Part shown: one piece after another, positions 1 through 8,162 of the stretch
How the letters are laid out: the number at the start of each line of letters is the position of its first letter
Position numbering within the stretch: position 1 is the first letter of the stretch
DNA from: JANOBD01 sp031411495
GTDB taxonomy: Bacteria > Planctomycetota > Phycisphaerae > Tepidisphaerales > Tepidisphaeraceae
DNA: 64,000 nt
Assembly (NCBI GenBank): GCA_031411495.1
Contig: JANOBD010000086.1
Coordinates: forward strand, 124,001 to 188,000
Reading direction: 5' to 3'
Notes under the pieces: model-generated
Database searches by the model: none
Seen by the model: the letters and a program-made list of their open reading frames with translations, nothing else
Told to the model about the DNA's origin: nothing
Position numbers and translations under genes: made by a program

Positions 1-553
1 TCGGCGTCGTCGGCAGTTCTTCCACCGGAATCTTCTCAACGACCTTTGGCGGTTCGGCCGGTTTCGGCGTCTCCACCGGCCTGACCACGACCGGCGCCGG
101 CGCGAGCGTCATCTCCGGCGTTGGTTCGACCTCGGGCAGCGGCTCGGGCTTCGATTCGATCTGCTTTTGCTCAGTGGGTCTCGGCGATTTCGGCTCGATG
201 CGCGGCTTCACCATCGGCGTCGGCGCCGGCTTCACGCGCAGCATCGATGCCTTCCGCTCCATCTCCTCGCGCGCGAGTTGCTCGGCACGCTTCTTCCGCG
301 CGGCGCGGGTACGGCGAAGATTGACTGTAGCGGTAAACAGTGCCCAGCTGATCGTCATGATTAGCCCGCCGCAAAAGAACGCCGCTACCGCGAGCGCGAT
401 GACGCTGGTTTCTTCCACGGGTCGGCCCGGCCAGTACCAGATGGACGCGGTCTGCTTCGAGTTCTTCCAGAGCAGCGCCAGCGCGTAGAGGCCGACCGTG
501 ACGAGCACGAGCACGCGGATCCACCACCAGAGCGAGGCCAGGAAATGTTTCAT
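1..553 (-). CDS. LapA-like two-TM membrane protein with proline-rich tail (partial)
   Basis: The start is the ATG at 553; the reading frame stays open to base 1, so the C-terminus lies outside the window. The first 85 residues hold two hydrophobic segments (about 5-23 and 46-72) joined by a short loop, followed by a basic stretch RRTRAARKKR. This matches the LapA/DUF1049 layout, an inner-membrane protein family linked to LPS assembly. After residue 85 the sequence becomes a low-complexity Pro/Glu/Lys tail (PEPLPEVEPTPEM, ETPKPAEPPK) that looks like a flexible cytoplasmic or periplasmic linker and is not part of the core family. It lies 23 bp downstream of the prepilin peptidase gene on the same strand and may be cotranscribed. 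Family assignment is by layout only. Confidence 0.6.
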   Translation of the reverse strand, partial: MKHFLASLWWWIRVLVLVTVGLYALALLWKNSKQTASIWYWPGRPVEETSVIALAVAAFFCGGLIMTISWALFTATVNLRRTRAARKKRAEQLAREEMERKASMLRVKPAPTPMVKPRIEPKSPRPTEQKQIESKPEPLPEVEPTPEMTLAPAPVVVRPVETPKPAEPPKVVEKIPVEELPTTP

Positions 554-575
554 TTCGTTCCGTCCACAGCGCACA

Positions 576-1880
576 TCACAGATGCAGAGCGCTCCGCATC
601 ATCATAGCGAGTCCCGCCAAACCGGGGCCGAGCCAGCCCGCGATCGGGCAGTATAAAAAGATGGCAAGGATCGAAGCGATGGACAGGTAGGGACCGAACG
701 GAACTGCGCGTTTCGGGTCGACGAAGACGAGGTATAGATGGATTAGGAGGGCTGGGAGGGGCGATAAGAAAAAAGCGACGCTGGACATGCCCGCGCCCAG
801 GATCGCGCCGACGCCGAACATGAGGTGCACATCGCCCATGCCCATCGCCTCGCGGCCGAAGCCGATCGAGCCGAGCACGCGGGTGATCCAGATCCAGCTC
901 GCGCCGATCAGCGCGCCCATGAGCGAGCCGACGAAGCCGTTGAGAAAGCGCGTGTCATGAACACTCTGGCCGATCGCGGCGACCGCTGGCACTTTCATCG
1001 CCAGCACTCCGAGCACACCCGCGAGCGCAAGCGGCGGGATCAGGAAAAGCATCTCGTGGCGCATTTCCTTTCGAACCTCGGACGACGTGTATTCCTTCGC
1101 GTTCACGGGCAGGTCTTCGAGCTTGATCTTGCCGGATGCGATGGCGTCCTGCTCGTTCTTGGTGAGCTGTTCGCCTTCGAGAAAGCTGCGCTTGATGATT
1201 CCAAAGCGGAGCAACAGGAGCGAGACGACCAGGCCGCCGCCGCCGCCGATCGCCATCAGGCCGGGAGCGGGGTCTTGAATGAGGGAGCCGGGCAGGCCGG
1301 GTTTGTCCCAGATCGTGTGGCCGGCGAAACCGATGAGCGCCATCACCCACGGGATCCAGAGCGGGATGATGTAAAGCTCGGCATCAATCAGGCTGGCGGC
1401 GATCAGACACGCGATCATCGGCAGGAAGAGGTAGAGCAGCCACCCGTCCCGCGCGAGGTTCAGGCCGCCGGGCACGAACATGGGCTGATCGAGATACGGG
1501 TTCGACATCGGCATCGCCGGAGCACACGGGCCGAGCCCAAAATGGAACATCAGGAGGAAGGTGAGGACAAACAGCAAGCCGGTAAAGAACTCGACGATGG
1601 GATAGCGTGGAGAGATCGCCTGGGCGCAGTAGCGACATTTGCCGCGTAGAAAGATCCAGCCGAAGACGGGAATGTTGTCGCGCCAGCTCAGTCGCGTGTC
1701 GCACTTCGGGCAGTGCGACGGGGGCGAGGAAAGGCCGCGAAGCATGAGCCACGCCTCGCCCAACAGCGACGTGCCGGCCGGCGACAGGATGCGCGGCAGG
1801 CGGTAGACGACGACGTTGATAAAACTTCCCGCCGACGCCCCGAACGCGAACAGAAAGACGATGATCAGCCACTGCTGCAT
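576..1880 (-). CDS. pilD: Type IV prepilin peptidase (A24 family)
   Basis: Integral membrane aspartic protease that cleaves, and usually N-methylates, prepilins. The N-terminal domain has the two CxxC pairs C57/C60 and C82/C85 of the zinc-binding prepilin peptidase domain. The protease part has D166 in LIDAELYIIP and D350 in the GMGD motif, the two catalytic aspartates of the family. At 434 residues it is well above the usual 250-290. The extra length is a hydrophilic insert of about 50 residues (230-280) between TM segments, plus longer loops around 110-150. Likely substrates are the two pilin-like proteins at 39.5-41.6 kb. The start at 1880 gives an immediate hydrophobic N-terminus as expected. 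Confidence 0.93.
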   Translation of the reverse strand: MQQWLIIVFLFAFGASAGSFINVVVYRLPRILSPAGTSLLGEAWLMLRGLSSPPSHCPKCDTRLSWRDNIPVFGWIFLRGKCRYCAQAISPRYPIVEFFTGLLFVLTFLLMFHFGLGPCAPAMPMSNPYLDQPMFVPGGLNLARDGWLLYLFLPMIACLIAASLIDAELYIIPLWIPWVMALIGFAGHTIWDKPGLPGSLIQDPAPGLMAIGGGGGLVVSLLLLRFGIIKRSFLEGEQLTKNEQDAIASGKIKLEDLPVNAKEYTSSEVRKEMRHEMLFLIPPLALAGVLGVLAMKVPAVAAIGQSVHDTRFLNGFVGSLMGALIGASWIWITRVLGSIGFGREAMGMGDVHLMFGVGAILGAGMSSVAFFLSPLPALLIHLYLVFVDPKRAVPFGPYLSIASILAIFLYCPIAGWLGPGLAGLAMMMRSALHL

Positions 1881-2062
1881 GGGCGGGAGTGTAACCAGAT
1901 CATCGGGCGTGGCGAATCGCGGCGAGCAATGTCGGCATCTCAGCCTGGCGCGAAGAATGTGCGGCGAGTTGTCGCGCGAACGTTCGCGTGCTGATTTGAT
2001 GCCCTGGTCCTGATATCACAGGGGGTGCTCGCGTCATGTGGGCAATCGCACGGAGAACGAAC

Positions 2063-2566
2063 ATGAAGCGAGTCCTGTCAGTCCTGGTCACCCTTATTCT
2101 CGCGCTGTGGGCCGGTTCGCTCGTGCACACGGTGATTACCGTCTCCACCCTGTTCAAGGTGTTTCCGAAGGTGCAGAGCGCCGTCGCGCTCGAAGCCGCG
2201 CCGGTGGTGTTTGCCGTCACCGAGCGCTATCACATGGGCTTGGCGTTGATCTCACTCGCAGCGATTCCGGCGTGGCGGCTGCTGGGGGGATGCAACCGGT
2301 CCAGGCGGTGGATGATGGGTTTCGCGGTGCTCGCGGCGATCCTCGCGTTCGTCCAGTCGCTGGTCATCAGCGCGAAGATGAACGACCTGCGCGAACACGG
2401 GCTCAGCGGCGGGCCGGAGTTCAACAAACTTCATCACTATTCGACGACCGAATATGTGGTGCAGACGGTGCTCGTGCTGGCGGCGCTGGCAATGTTGCCC
2501 ACCGCCGTCACGAGCCCGTGTGACCAATGCGCGCCCGGTACAGCTCCCAGATCGCCTGCGGCGTGA
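2063..2566 (+). CDS. DUF4149/TMEM205-like membrane protein
   Basis: A 167-residue protein with four predicted membrane segments (about 4-24, 54-76, 88-106, 137-157). The pattern FKVFPKVQSAVA, an ERYHMGL segment and a final FNKLHHYSTTEYVVQ before the last helix resemble the DUF4149/TMEM205 family, whose function is unknown. The ATG at 2063 is chosen over the upstream one at 2036 because a CGGAGA ribosome-binding-like sequence ends 6 bases before it and the hydrophobic helix begins at once. The last 59 bp overlap the 3' end of rsmA on the opposite strand, so the C-terminal tail (CDQCAPGTAPRSPAA) is constrained by the rsmA sequence and is probably not functional. Confidence 0.7.
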   Translation: MKRVLSVLVTLILALWAGSLVHTVITVSTLFKVFPKVQSAVALEAAPVVFAVTERYHMGLALISLAAIPAWRLLGGCNRSRRWMMGFAVLAAILAFVQSLVISAKMNDLREHGLSGGPEFNKLHHYSTTEYVVQTVLVLAALAMLPTAVTSPCDQCAPGTAPRSPAA

Positions 2567-3362
2567 AATCCTCCGCCCGCAGTTTTTCCTTGCCCGCGAG
2601 AAACGCCGGGTCGATCTCCACGTCCATCATCGAGAGCGCCTTGCCGAGCGTCTTGCGTCGGAACGAGAAGAGTGCTGAGACGAACTTCGAGAAGCCGCGC
2701 GCTTCGTCGCCGAGTTGATCGACGCGATGCATGCGTACCAGCGCCGAGTCGATCTTCGGCGGCGGCCAGAAGATGCTCGCGGGCAGGGTGCGCATCACCT
2801 CCACCTTCGCGAGCATCTGCGCCACGACGGTGAGCGGGCCGAAGTCGTTCGTGCCGGCCTGCCCCTTGAGGCGGTCGGCCACTTCCTTCTGAACCGTGAA
2901 GACGAGTTGATCGATCCCTTCGATCAGTAGTTCAATCACCAGCGGCGAGGCGATATTGTACGGCAGGTTCGCGACCAGCTTCACCGGCCGTCGCTCAGGC
3001 ATGCCTTTGGCAACGCGGATCACTTCAACGAGCGTCGGGTTGAGCGCATGCTTGCCATCCAGCGCATCGCCTTCGATGAGTTCGAACTTCGGATTCTCGG
3101 CGAAGCGTTGCAGGAGCATCTGCGAAAGGTCGCGGTCGATTTCGACGGCGATCACCCGCCCGGCGCGGGGGAGAAGCTCCTCGGTCAACGTACCCGTGCC
3201 GGGGCCCACTTCGATGATGACGTCGTCGGATTTGACGTCGCCGGCGTCCGCGATGGCGCGGACGATGTTGGCGTCGATCATGAAGTTCTGGCCGAAACGG
3301 TGCCGCGGCTCGGTGTTCGCCTGTGCTAAGAGGGCTTGAATTTGCGTCTTGGACTGGGCCAT
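2508..3362 (-). CDS. rsmA: 16S rRNA (adenine1518/1519-N6)-dimethyltransferase
   Basis: RsmA/KsgA dimethylates the two adjacent adenines of the helix 45 loop of 16S rRNA, using S-adenosylmethionine, late in small-subunit assembly. Visible motifs in order: FGQNFMID (22-30, N-terminal signature), SAM-binding EVGPGTGTLTEELL (51-64), acidic E74 at the end of strand 2, GDA (98-100) and catalytic NLPYNI (132-137). The length of 284 is usual (260-290). The C-terminal part has the family FRRKTLGKALS segment. The next gene starts on the plus strand 76 bp upstream, so the promoter region is short and divergent. The 3' end overlaps the convergent membrane protein gene by 59 bp. Confidence 0.97.
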   Translation of the reverse strand: MAQSKTQIQALLAQANTEPRHRFGQNFMIDANIVRAIADAGDVKSDDVIIEVGPGTGTLTEELLPRAGRVIAVEIDRDLSQMLLQRFAENPKFELIEGDALDGKHALNPTLVEVIRVAKGMPERRPVKLVANLPYNIASPLVIELLIEGIDQLVFTVQKEVADRLKGQAGTNDFGPLTVVAQMLAKVEVMRTLPASIFWPPPKIDSALVRMHRVDQLGDEARGFSKFVSALFSFRRKTLGKALSMMDVEIDPAFLAGKEKLRAEDFTPQAIWELYRARIGHTGS

Positions 3363-3437
3363 TCCGGCACCACGTTAGCAGAAATGCCGGTTTTTCGACT
3401 CTGGTAGCGCAGGCAACAGTGTTTATGATTTGCGGAC

Positions 3438-3923
3438 ATGAAAAGCTACGAGATCCTGCGGGAGTCGATCAGCGAGCCGGGTGTGAAAGCGGTGGCGGCG
3501 GCGCTGAAGGTGTCGCCGGCGCTGGTGTACAAGTGGTGCGAGCCGCCGGCCAGCGAGTCCGATCCGGATCAGAGCGGCGCCCGCAATCCGCTCGATCGCG
3601 TTAAAGACATCTACATGCTCACCAAGGACATTCGCCTGGTCCGCTGGATGTGCAACCAGGCGGACGGGTTCTTCGTCAGCAACCCGGTGCCCGACATTCG
3701 CCGCAGCATCGACGAACAGATCTATGACGAGACGCGCAAGATGTTCCGCACATTCAGCGCGCTGCTCGACGAGATCACCGCCAGCACCACCGACGACCCG
3801 TTCATTGATAACGACGAAGCCGACGAGATTCGCGACAAGTGGGAAGACCTGAAGGCGACGCTCGAGCGATTCGTCGTCAGCTGCGAGCAGGGACACTATC
3901 ATCTGAAGAAGATGAAGAAATGA
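3438..3923 (+). CDS. Small helix-turn-helix protein, function unknown
   Basis: A 161-residue soluble protein. Residues 1-35 (YEILRESISEPGVKAVAAAL, then KVSPALVYKW) read as a helix-turn-helix in which the recognition helix begins at SPALVYKW, like phage CII-type or Cro-like regulators. The rest is an acidic helical domain with no motif I recognise (DEITASTTDDPFIDNDEADEIRDKWE), ending in a basic patch HLKKMKK. No phage genes lie nearby, so a host regulatory role is more likely than a prophage remnant. The target cannot be inferred. The start is the only good ATG, 75 bp from the divergent rsmA start. Confidence 0.6.
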   Translation: MKSYEILRESISEPGVKAVAAALKVSPALVYKWCEPPASESDPDQSGARNPLDRVKDIYMLTKDIRLVRWMCNQADGFFVSNPVPDIRRSIDEQIYDETRKMFRTFSALLDEITASTTDDPFIDNDEADEIRDKWEDLKATLERFVVSCEQGHYHLKKMKK

Positions 3924-4035
3924 TCGCCGAAGCGGCGCAATTGGAATAAACCCAACCCACGATCGGCAGGCGCGGATTCATCGAGCAGGAGGGTCGTTCT
4001 GAATTCGATTTCTGCCCGTAAGCTTCTCACCTTCG

Positions 4036-4959
4036 ATGCGCACCGGATCGGCCATCTTCATTTCGAGTCTGTTCGCGTCTGCTGCGGTCGCGCAGAACGT
4101 CGAGCCGCTCATCAACGGTTTTGCGAATCGCGATCTCTTCCGCCTCACGTTTCAGGATGAGTTCAACGGCTCGACGCTGGACACCACCCGGTGGACGCAC
4201 ACGTTCACGGGCAAGCGGTGGGATGCCACGCTCGTGCCCGAGGCCGTTACTGTCGGCGGTGGAAACCTCGCCATCAAGACTTGGAGCGAGCCCTCCGGGA
4301 GCCAGTTCCGCAACTACACGGGCGCGGTCAGCACGTATCACAAGTTCTCTCAGGCGTACGGTTTCTACGAAGCGCGGATCGATTTCGATTCGTCGCCGGG
4401 AATGTGGTCGGCGTTCTGGGTGCACAGCTGGAACATGACCGGCAACCTGCCGCCGGAACTGTTGAACCGGCCCGACCTCATCGGCGCGGAAATCGACGTG
4501 GTCGAACACCGCAGGATCGACCAGAACAACGCCGATCTCTCGGCCGCGGGCGCCCAGGCGGTTCACTGGAACGGGTATGGGACGAATCAGGCGGCGCAGA
4601 GCAACGTCAACTGGACGCATAACCTCGCCAGCGGCTTTCACACCTTTGGCCTGCTCTGGGCGCGCGACCGCTACGAGTTCTACTACGACGGCGAGAAGGT
4701 CTGGACATTTACTAACGCCAACGGCATCAGCTCGATCGAGCAGTTCATGATCCTCAGTACCGAGGTGCAGGGCGGCAACTGGGCGGGGGCGCTGCCGACG
4801 GGGGGCTACGGAACGCTGGCGACGACCTCGACGATGTTCAAGGTCGATTACGTCCGCGCGTTCACGTTCAACCAGGACGATCTCCCGCCGATGACGCCCG
4901 AACCGGCATCCTTCACTTCGCTGATCGGGCTGTCGGCGGTTTGTCGGCGTAGAAGATGA
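4036..4959 (+). CDS. Secreted glycoside hydrolase family 16 with PEP-CTERM-like tail
   Basis: Endo-acting beta-glucanase-like enzyme (laminarinase, agarase, carrageenase and related activities). A signal peptide covers residues 1-20 (ends AAVAQ). The domain begins with FQDEFNGSTLDTTRWTH and contains the GH16 active-site signature E152-I-D154-V-V-E157, where the first glutamate is the nucleophile and the last the acid/base. The C-terminus MTPEPASFTSLIGLSAVCRRRR has the PEP box, a short hydrophobic stretch and an Arg cluster, so it resembles a PEP-CTERM sorting signal with a shortened membrane segment. The substrate is not predictable. The last 47 bp overlap the convergent PNGase F-like gene, so the sorting signal is encoded antisense to that gene's C-terminus. 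Confidence 0.88.
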   Translation: MRTGSAIFISSLFASAAVAQNVEPLINGFANRDLFRLTFQDEFNGSTLDTTRWTHTFTGKRWDATLVPEAVTVGGGNLAIKTWSEPSGSQFRNYTGAVSTYHKFSQAYGFYEARIDFDSSPGMWSAFWVHSWNMTGNLPPELLNRPDLIGAEIDVVEHRRIDQNNADLSAAGAQAVHWNGYGTNQAAQSNVNWTHNLASGFHTFGLLWARDRYEFYYDGEKVWTFTNANGISSIEQFMILSTEVQGGNWAGALPTGGYGTLATTSTMFKVDYVRAFTFNQDDLPPMTPEPASFTSLIGLSAVCRRRR

Positions 4960-6502
4960 CCTGCGAGTCGATCCAGTGCGTCGGCGGCGCGCCTTTGCCG
5001 ATGTTCTCGTTCACGTAATCGTCCACGATTCGATAGTCGAGCGTCAGTTCGCGATTCTTCGCGAGGATCGGCGTCACATCCACACACCACGGCGTCGTGA
5101 CGCGCCCCGGCCCCCAGCCCGCGCGGTCGTACTTCCACGTGCCTTTCTGGGGCCGACAGGGGTTCAGGTAGTTGTCGGTCGTCCAGAGCGTGTTCGTAAA
5201 CTTCTGGCCGTTGACGCTCAACTCGCGGTTCAACTGGTAGAACTCGCCGGCGCCCTTCGTGTTGGGCAGCTGCCCGTGCCCCGTCGCGACGATGCGTACT
5301 TTCGCGCCGGTCGCGCCAGGCGGCGCGATCACCGTCTTCTGGTCAAAGAAGTTGGAAATCGGCAGGTGGGCGTCGCCGATGATCGGGTCTCCCTTCCACA
5401 AGTTCGCCACCGCGATCGGCCGATGTGCGATCGGGCCGGGATAGAAATCGAGCGACGCCGACACCTGGAATCCGTCGCGCCAGGTGTCGATGTAGAGCCC
5501 GAAGTTCTGCTGGTTGGTGAAGAGCGGCAGAAAGTCGGTGACGTCGACCTGCCACTCCCATTCGCGCATGAATGGCGTCATGAAGCGAACGATCTCGTAC
5601 TGCTGTTTGTCGGCACTGTACAGGAAGAGGGCGCCGCGCCGGTCCCACTTGTCCATTCCACCCGGCGGATTCTCCAGCTTGATCGTCGCGATCACCCGGC
5701 CGATGTTGTCCGGCAGATCGGAAAACCGCGTCACGGCCATCGCCTCGCGCGTGTTCTGGCCGATCGTCGTCTTCTCAAACAGGACGACATGCGTGGGCGG
5801 GGCCGGCGGCAGTTTGAGGGCGGGGCCGAGCTTCACTTCGAAGTTCTGCAGGTCGAGCTTCACCTTCGCGCCGGCGCGGGCGCCGATGGCGACACGCGGC
5901 GCGAACGGTTTCACCGCGGGGAGAAACTCCTTGTCGTACACGGTTTCGCCGCCGACGACCGCCGTCAGTTCCGCACCGCCGGTGACGTATTCGATCCGGA
6001 TCACGATTGGCACGAACTGACCCGTAGCGAAATCCGCAGAAAGGCGATTGAAGATTTCCCGGCCATCGACATGGAGGCTCATCTCGCGCTGGGCACGGTC
6101 GTAGTAGTTGCCGTTGGCGTCGAACGGGTCGGCGCTTTCGGGATTCTTCGAATCGAAGCCGATGCCGATGGCGTCGAGCCGGCTTGGCTCTTCCCACTGG
6201 TCGACGGTCTGAATCGCGGCGTCCTTGCCGACGACGTCCGCGTTCATGATCAGGATGCCAAATCCTTCGCCGCCGCTGTCGAACCGGACACTGCCGCCGA
6301 CTTCCAGCCACGAGACCGGCTCGGAACTGGCGGCGGGCAGGATGATGCTGTTGACTTCGCGCTCGTCGCCGTTGAGGAGATGAATCACCTCGCCATCGAC
6401 GATCGGACCGTTGCCTTCGCCGCTGCGGGTGAGCATCGGCTGCAGCGCGATCGCCGGCAGGGCGAGGAAAAGAGAGGCGAGAAAACTGAGTGCGCGAAGC
6501 AT
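4913..6502 (-). CDS. Secreted peptide-N-glycosidase F-like protein
   Basis: Similar to PNGase F, which removes N-linked glycans from glycoprotein asparagine. Residues 1-19 are a signal peptide. Residues 30-225 form an extra beta-rich domain (lectin/LamG-like by appearance). The catalytic part starts near 240: KWDRRGALFLY with D287 aligns with the essential D60 of mature PNGase F, YIDTW with D339 aligns with its E118 (a Glu-to-Asp change), and GEFYQLNRE with E420 aligns with E206. PQKGTWKYDRAGWGPG (451-466) matches the family NWAPDRAGWCPG block but lacks its cysteine. These alignments are by eye from memory of the PNGase F sequence. The gene is tail to tail with a GH16 enzyme, which fits glycoconjugate degradation. 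Confidence 0.83.
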   Translation of the reverse strand: MLRALSFLASLFLALPAIALQPMLTRSGEGNGPIVDGEVIHLLNGDEREVNSIILPAASSEPVSWLEVGGSVRFDSGGEGFGILIMNADVVGKDAAIQTVDQWEEPSRLDAIGIGFDSKNPESADPFDANGNYYDRAQREMSLHVDGREIFNRLSADFATGQFVPIVIRIEYVTGGAELTAVVGGETVYDKEFLPAVKPFAPRVAIGARAGAKVKLDLQNFEVKLGPALKLPPAPPTHVVLFEKTTIGQNTREAMAVTRFSDLPDNIGRVIATIKLENPPGGMDKWDRRGALFLYSADKQQYEIVRFMTPFMREWEWQVDVTDFLPLFTNQQNFGLYIDTWRDGFQVSASLDFYPGPIAHRPIAVANLWKGDPIIGDAHLPISNFFDQKTVIAPPGATGAKVRIVATGHGQLPNTKGAGEFYQLNRELSVNGQKFTNTLWTTDNYLNPCRPQKGTWKYDRAGWGPGRVTTPWCVDVTPILAKNRELTLDYRIVDDYVNENIGKGAPPTHWIDSQVIFYADKPPTARSAK

Positions 6503-6712
6503 GTTAGAACGTTATATCGAACCGACCTCCGATGTTCGATGAGGAATCCCGCGATGCTCGGATCCGCCGTGGGTGACGGTTCGGTCGGAAGATCCCGGTT
6601 TTGTCGGGCGATCTTGCATCGGGCGCGTCAACTCGTAGAGTCTGGGAAGAGAGGTTTATCCAAAACCTCATGGGAAGTGTGTCGGAGACCTATTCTCTAC
6701 CGGGAGGCGATT

Positions 6713-7381
6713 GTGAAGGCTTCATGGAAGAAGTTGATCGGACTGGCGTTGCTCGGGCTCGTGTCGGCAGGATGCCAGAACGCGATGCACGACGACAATC
6801 TGAAACTGCACGCGCAGAACCGCGAATTGCAGAACCGCGTGAACTCGCTCGAATCGGAACTGGGCAATCGCCCGGATGCTTCGCAGGTGAATGACCTGCA
6901 GACGCAGCTCGCCAGCCGCGATTCGAAGATCGCCGAACTGGAGGCAAAACTGCGGACGCAGCCGGTCGGCGAAGCGCCGACGCCGGGCATTGAGGGCATC
7001 GAAACGGAATACAACGCCTCCAACGGCGAAATGACGGTTCGCGTCCCCGGGGATGTGCTCTTCGACTCGGGCGTCGCGGTGCTCAAAGCCAGCGCCAAGT
7101 CGACGCTCGACAAGATCGCCACGGCGCTCAAGAGCGATTACTCAGGCAAGCACATGCGCGTCGAAGGTCACACCGACAACGATCCGCTGATCAAGACCAA
7201 AGCCCAGTGGACCGACAACCGGAACCTGTCGATGGCCCGCGCGCTCTCGGTGACCCGCTATCTCGAATCCAAGGGCGTCGACCCGAAGCTGATCGAAACC
7301 GCCGGCTTCGGCGAATACCATCCACGCGGCAACGACAAGTCGAAGAACCGACGCGTGGAAATTGTAGTAGTTACCAAGTGA
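6713..7381 (+). CDS. OmpA/MotB-domain peptidoglycan-binding lipoprotein
   Basis: The start is GTG at 6713, chosen because GGGAGG lies 5 bases upstream and the signal sequence follows directly. A lipoprotein signal ends in LVSAGC with acylated Cys21. Residues 25-75 are a heptad-rich coiled coil (LKLHAQNRELQNRVNSLESE). From about 95 an OmpA C-terminal domain follows, with DVLFDSGVAVLK, VEGHTDNDP and the closing NRRVEIVV. By family this anchors an outer membrane to peptidoglycan, or a complex to the wall. At 222 residues with a coiled coil it resembles Pal-like or YiaD-like proteins. It is followed 66 bp later by hisH, to which it has no obvious functional link. Confidence 0.9.
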   Translation: MKASWKKLIGLALLGLVSAGCQNAMHDDNLKLHAQNRELQNRVNSLESELGNRPDASQVNDLQTQLASRDSKIAELEAKLRTQPVGEAPTPGIEGIETEYNASNGEMTVRVPGDVLFDSGVAVLKASAKSTLDKIATALKSDYSGKHMRVEGHTDNDPLIKTKAQWTDNRNLSMARALSVTRYLESKGVDPKLIETAGFGEYHPRGNDKSKNRRVEIVVVTK

Positions 7382-7390
7382 TGAGTGAGC

Positions 7391-7447
7391 GGCAGGCATT
7401 GGGCAGCGTGGCCTTTCCTGCCCACCGCCCACTGCCGACCGCCCACT
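7391..7447. repeat. Iterated-word stem-loop (family M, copy 1)
   Basis: The gap before hisH is an imperfect inverted repeat of GGGC/GCAGTG words. The left arm GCGGCAGGCATTGGGCAGCG pairs with the right arm GCCCACCGCCCACTGCCG through a very short loop. The hisH start codon follows immediately, so the stem-loop could mask or expose translation initiation. Confidence 0.6.
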
Positions 7448-8059
7448 ATGAAGATCTCGATCCTCAACTACGGCATGGCCAACCTCCGCTCGGTGCAGAA
7501 GGCGTTCGAGGAGGTTGGCCATCCCGCATCGATCATCACCACTGCCGAGGAAATCGCTGGGAGCGACCGGCTCGTGCTGCCCGGCGTCGGCGCGGTCGGC
7601 GGCGCGCTCAGGCACCTGCGCGATCAGCACCTCGATGAGCCGATCCTCGCGTTCATCCGTTCCGGCAAGCCGTTCCTCGGCATCTGTCTCGGTCTCCAGA
7701 TGCTGATGGACGTCTGCCACGAAGGCGGCGAACATAAAGGGCTCGGCGTCATTGCGGGCGACTGCGTGCGCTTCGATGTCGATCTCACCAAGGGCCTGAA
7801 GGTCCCGCACATGGGATGGAACCAGATCCGCATCGCGAAACCGGCGCCGATCTTCAAAGATCTGCCTGGCGCAGACGTCTACTTCGTTCACTCCTATCAT
7901 GTCCGGCCCAGCGACGCATCCGTCATCGCCACTACCACCGACTACGGCGGCCCGTTCGTCACGTCGATCTGGCGCGATAACGTGATGGCGGTTCAGTATC
8001 ACCCGGAAAAATCGCAGCGCGTGGGGCTGAAGATGCTGGAGAACTTCGCGACGTTTTGA
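7448..8059 (+). CDS. hisH: Imidazole glycerol phosphate synthase, glutamine amidotransferase subunit
   Basis: Glutaminase subunit of the HisFH complex in histidine biosynthesis; it releases ammonia that HisF uses to make IGP and AICAR. The catalytic triad is visible: C80 in GICLGLQ, H185 and E187 in QYHPEKSQ. The oxyanion strand is PGVGAVGGA (45-53). At 203 residues it is the usual size. The ATG at 7448 gives the canonical start KISILNYGMANLRSV; upstream codons in the frame lie in a repeat. No other his gene is in the window, so the histidine genes are dispersed here. Confidence 0.96.
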   Translation: MKISILNYGMANLRSVQKAFEEVGHPASIITTAEEIAGSDRLVLPGVGAVGGALRHLRDQHLDEPILAFIRSGKPFLGICLGLQMLMDVCHEGGEHKGLGVIAGDCVRFDVDLTKGLKVPHMGWNQIRIAKPAPIFKDLPGADVYFVHSYHVRPSDASVIATTTDYGGPFVTSIWRDNVMAVQYHPEKSQRVGLKMLENFATF

Positions 8060-8162
8060 GTAGTGAGCGGTCTGCGGTGGGCAGTGAAAAGAGACGCAGG
8101 TGCAATCGCGGCACCTTGGATACTTGACCGCCGGCCGCCCACCGACGACCGTCGACCGAATC
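8060..8162. repeat. Iterated-word stem-loop (family M, copy 2)
   Basis: The whole hisH to next-gene gap is a decayed relative of the copy before hisH: GCGGTCTGCGGTGGGCAGTG on the left, and GCCGGCCGCCCACCGACGAC on the right as its imperfect complement, with a longer loop of about 35 bases. The two copies bracket hisH. Confidence 0.5.

Noticed and set aside
4976..6712. Plus-strand frame running from inside the PNGase-like gene into the OmpA lipoprotein
   Set aside because: Only the part from GTG 6713 has a ribosome-binding site, lipoprotein signal and domain; the upstream part is antisense shadow.
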